Positions 17,301 through 18,444 of a stretch of DNA of 18,444 nt are shown piece by piece (positions within the stretch are counted from its first letter, which is position 1; each line of letters opens with the position of its first letter). The translations under genes were made by a program, and so were the position numbers. Source of the stretch: Saprospiraceae bacterium (lineage in GTDB: Bacteria > Bacteroidota > Bacteroidia > Chitinophagales > Saprospiraceae). The DNA is taken from positions 1-18,444 of the forward strand of contig JABDPK010000162.1 of NCBI GenBank assembly GCA_013042795.1, written 5' to 3'. The notes under the pieces are model-generated. The model worked only from the letters and a program-made list of their open reading frames with translations. It was not told the DNA's origin and did no database searches.

Positions 17301-18444
17301 TTATTGAACCTTTTATTAGTTGTTCATCCGGCCTCGATTTTGTTGATTTCAATTGGGATGATGTAATAGGGGTAAGTAGTTACGACGTCGAAGTATCAGT
17401 AAATAGCACTGTTATATTTAGCGGACCACAGGCTAATTCTGACTGGAGCCAGACAGGATTGAATGAAGGGGATCTAGTAAATATACAGGTCACTGTTTCT
17501 GCAGATAACGGCTGTGGTATGTTTGTTGTTCCACTTGAATGTGAAGCACAAACGTGTTATGTGCCTACTATTGAATTATCAGCTTCACAACAGCAGTTTT
17601 GTGCTAATGATATATTAACACCTGTTACAATTGATGTTCAGGTAGACCTTATGCCTGCGACCGGTGTATTTCAAGGACCGGGGATCTCTGATCCGAATGT
17701 CAATTCATTCGATCCTGCTTTAGCTGGAGTTGGTGATCATACCGTAATATTCAACTATACAAATCCGGGAGATAATTGCCAGACACAAGATTCTATATCT
17801 TTCACCATACTGGAAATACCGAGTGAAGACTTCATGATTGATCAGGCAACAATTTGTGTTGACGAAACGGCAACAATTACATATTCCAATACACTGAATA
17901 ATTTTAACCCACAATGGGTTCTGGATAATTCAACACTCACACCTGTAAGTCCTACAGAATCTGTGTTTGAAACGGATATAGCATCTGATTATACGATTTC
18001 ATTGTCTTATGGTATTCCACAATGTCCTTTAGAAACGGTTAGTCAAACCATTACGGTAGTAGATACGATTTCTGCACCGACAATAATCTGCGAAGGTGCA
18101 GGTACAGAATTCATTAACTTTGGATGGAATGACCAATCCAATGTTGATGAATATGAGATATATTTTGATGGAGACCTGGTAAGTACCCAGACTAATTCGG
18201 ATTATATGTTGACCGGGCTTGAGCCAGTCACTTCATATGAGTTAACCGTCGTTGCAGTCGATAATGATTGCGGGTCAAGGACAGCGACATTTACATGTGA
18301 AACGGTAAATTGCTACATACCAACAATCGCGTTATTGGCCAACCAACAGGAGTTTTGTTCAAATGAACCCCTTCTTCCTGTAACAATTGACGTTGAAGTG
18401 GACTTCACGACAGCAACCGGTACATTTGAAGGACCAGGAATAGC
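14372..18444 (+). CDS. Giant secreted protein with PPC-like N-terminal domain and FnIII/Ig-like super-repeats (3' end beyond the window)
   Basis: The ATG at 14372 opens a signal peptide (Met-Ile-Arg-Asn, hydrophobic core, Asn-Ser-Tyr-Ala-Gln). The frame is open for 1357 codons to the window edge with no stop. Residues about 29-170 resemble a PPC-like beta-sandwich head found on Bacteroidota giant proteins (Leu-Cys-Gly-Gly-Gly, Asn-Pro-Gly-Trp-Ile-Ser-Phe, late Ile-Asp-Gly-Cys-Ala-Gly). Residues about 200-700 hold Ig/PKD-like domains with many Cys and acidic residues. From about residue 730 there are super-repeats of 254-256 residues, each with an FnIII-like domain (Phe-x-Trp-(Asn/Asp)-Asp, then Tyr-x-Val/Ile, later Thr-Gly-Leu) followed by Ig-like domains. 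A T9SS sorting domain is expected beyond the edge by analogy with its neighbours, but it is not seen. The gene starts 68 bases after gene 3, with no terminator between. A surface adhesin or matrix role is inferred. Confidence 0.9.
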   Translation, partial: MIRNLILTLLVIFCAHFNSYAQNNEIILDCEVAQELPVCDLQDFDDSQFTNPDPANANPPGGDLCGGGVFNNPGWISFVTGSTDIEVTISPLLDDITGLPLCDTVPGGQTGIQVALWEGCPDAGGNCVAGDANCSDQPITLTASGLDIGQTYNLTIDGCAGSVCTVSIMINSAQAFEIPEIDDVDLAEPEYNVRGGCDSALPDGVFCAGIEINVSIDDDIYETLPGIYTWTIESAGGNADPSTVDWSSGDFSGTGSPAIIGEMDDYGASIINFSFEEPGVYEICLTDVETECDGSQGEKCTEITIITPGDQDFGEYEVCVLDLLGGWDNNGDLFDEDGNPWGAGEISLQDVLSAPDGLIEVLVSDDCGCEFNQFIKIIPVGSLDREVVTLYLLPCQLPYVWFEEEIDEIEQYENGGDIDIIEGSAQRDHEGQRCDSLVTLFVEPVILEDSIMIGDCTPMGTEFTFIFTAVDQDGNEIDFNNVTVTWIDSTTNMPVGFGESIFLNSGTYYVSFNSTFADLNYVDDGLAGIDPDDECNFTFGPYTLMGGSSSEPTIFPYDTTRCTNDLNNIVFVADTVLGTTYNWMVPPGIPFTVNTNGDSLTVDWTNAMPTDTVMVSAANDCGESEAIALPLDVVQANEPTVIAENSSCVSDEFMVEYNGDQSLIMTFEWDFGSGNVTSGDPATGGPLGVTFPMSGSYTYFLTITDIEGCASSDMFEVTIEDPIEVPVVTCQGDPDQIVFSWNDTGADDYTVIEVLIPMGATGTLTDLTEYTVTGLNPADEVIIEVIAVSSTSCGDVSSGETSCLAGECDFSGVVVNYFPDNLSYCQNHPDNQIEDFDITLPPNVTGLYSGNGIVDAVDGIFDPNDPTVILGQNEITFTYMDDADCEDSQSIIVVVNEIPVADFIPSEASVCQDEVLTLDNFNNDPNAVWDYGQDAVGDFTGLSYTTAGVKEIKLVVIDPMTMCGDSIIQQVEVRENIIEPFISCSSGLDFVDFNWDDVIGVSSYDVEVSVNSTVIFSGPQANSDWSQTGLNEGDLVNIQVTVSADNGCGMFVVPLECEAQTCYVPTIELSASQQQFCANDILTPVTIDVQVDLMPATGVFQGPGISDPNVNSFDPALAGVGDHTVIFNYTNPGDNCQTQDSISFTILEIPSEDFMIDQATICVDETATITYSNTLNNFNPQWVLDNSTLTPVSPTESVFETDIASDYTISLSYGIPQCPLETVSQTITVVDTISAPTIICEGAGTEFINFGWNDQSNVDEYEIYFDGDLVSTQTNSDYMLTGLEPVTSYELTVVAVDNDCGSRTATFTCETVNCYIPTIALLANQQEFCSNEPLLPVTIDVEVDFTTATGTFEGPGI
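16559..18444 (+). repeat. ~255-residue FnIII plus Ig-like super-repeats in gene 4
   Basis: The FnIII-like domain begins with a Cys codon at 16559, 17321 and 18089, giving spacings of 254 and 256 residues. Each FnIII unit ends with a Cys and passes into an Ig-like domain. In units 2 and 3 this starts Pro-Thr-Ile-x-Leu, then Gln-Gln-x-Phe-Cys, Pro-Val-Thr-Ile-Asp-Val, Ala-Thr-Gly and Gly-Pro-Gly-Ile. Units 2 and 3 are clearly more alike than unit 1. Unit 3 is cut by the window edge, so the array probably continues. Confidence 0.75.

Overview
The window is a dense, one-strand run of giant secreted surface-protein genes from a member of the Bacteroidota. The evidence is direct. Three complete gene ends each carry a C-terminal domain of the type B, gliding-motility-associated (CHU_C-like) family, which is the sorting signal of the type IX secretion system (T9SS). 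Three visible gene starts encode classical signal peptides with the [SA]-Q ends common in this phylum. The DNA is AT-rich, and ribosome binding sites are weak or absent. The style (proteins of 1000 to 2500 residues rich in Cys, Asp, Thr and Gly, with SprB, Ig-like, PPC-like and FnIII-like modules) is most like Saprospiria or Chitinophagia, but the exact lineage is an inference. No RNA gene, CRISPR array, transposase or opposite-strand gene could be supported.

Layout. (1) Positions 1-3314 hold the 3' part of a giant gene that starts upstream of the window. Its frame is broken by a TAG at 111-113, in the middle of a conserved repeat-boundary motif (Asp-Cys-x-Cys-Pro). A terminator follows at 3334-3370. 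(2) Positions 3315-3614 are the main intergenic region, with the terminator, a possible -7 promoter element and a hairpin-forming leader. (3) Positions 3615-10952 encode a 2445-residue protein. Its last ~1070 residues are a module-for-module paralogue of gene 1. Its first half is different: four PPC-like modules, a Trp/Gly-rich domain and Ig/PKD-like domains. (4) Positions 11025-14303 encode a 1092-residue protein with a likely proprotein-convertase P-like domain at the N terminus, Ig-like domains and a T9SS sorting domain. (5) Position 14372 to the window end is a fourth giant gene, cut by the window edge, with ~255-residue super-repeats containing FnIII-like domains.

Genes 2 to 4 are separated by only 72 and 68 bases and have no convincing terminator between them, so they probably form one transcription unit. 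All four products are expected to cross the inner membrane by Sec and then the outer membrane by the T9SS, and to be attached to or released from the cell surface as adhesins or structural matrix proteins. This has not been shown for these proteins. The most notable observations are the exactly phased nonsense codon in gene 1, a repeat of ~180 residues with a fixed six-cysteine pattern and a conserved eight-cysteine variant, and the block duplication of the tail shared by genes 1 and 2.
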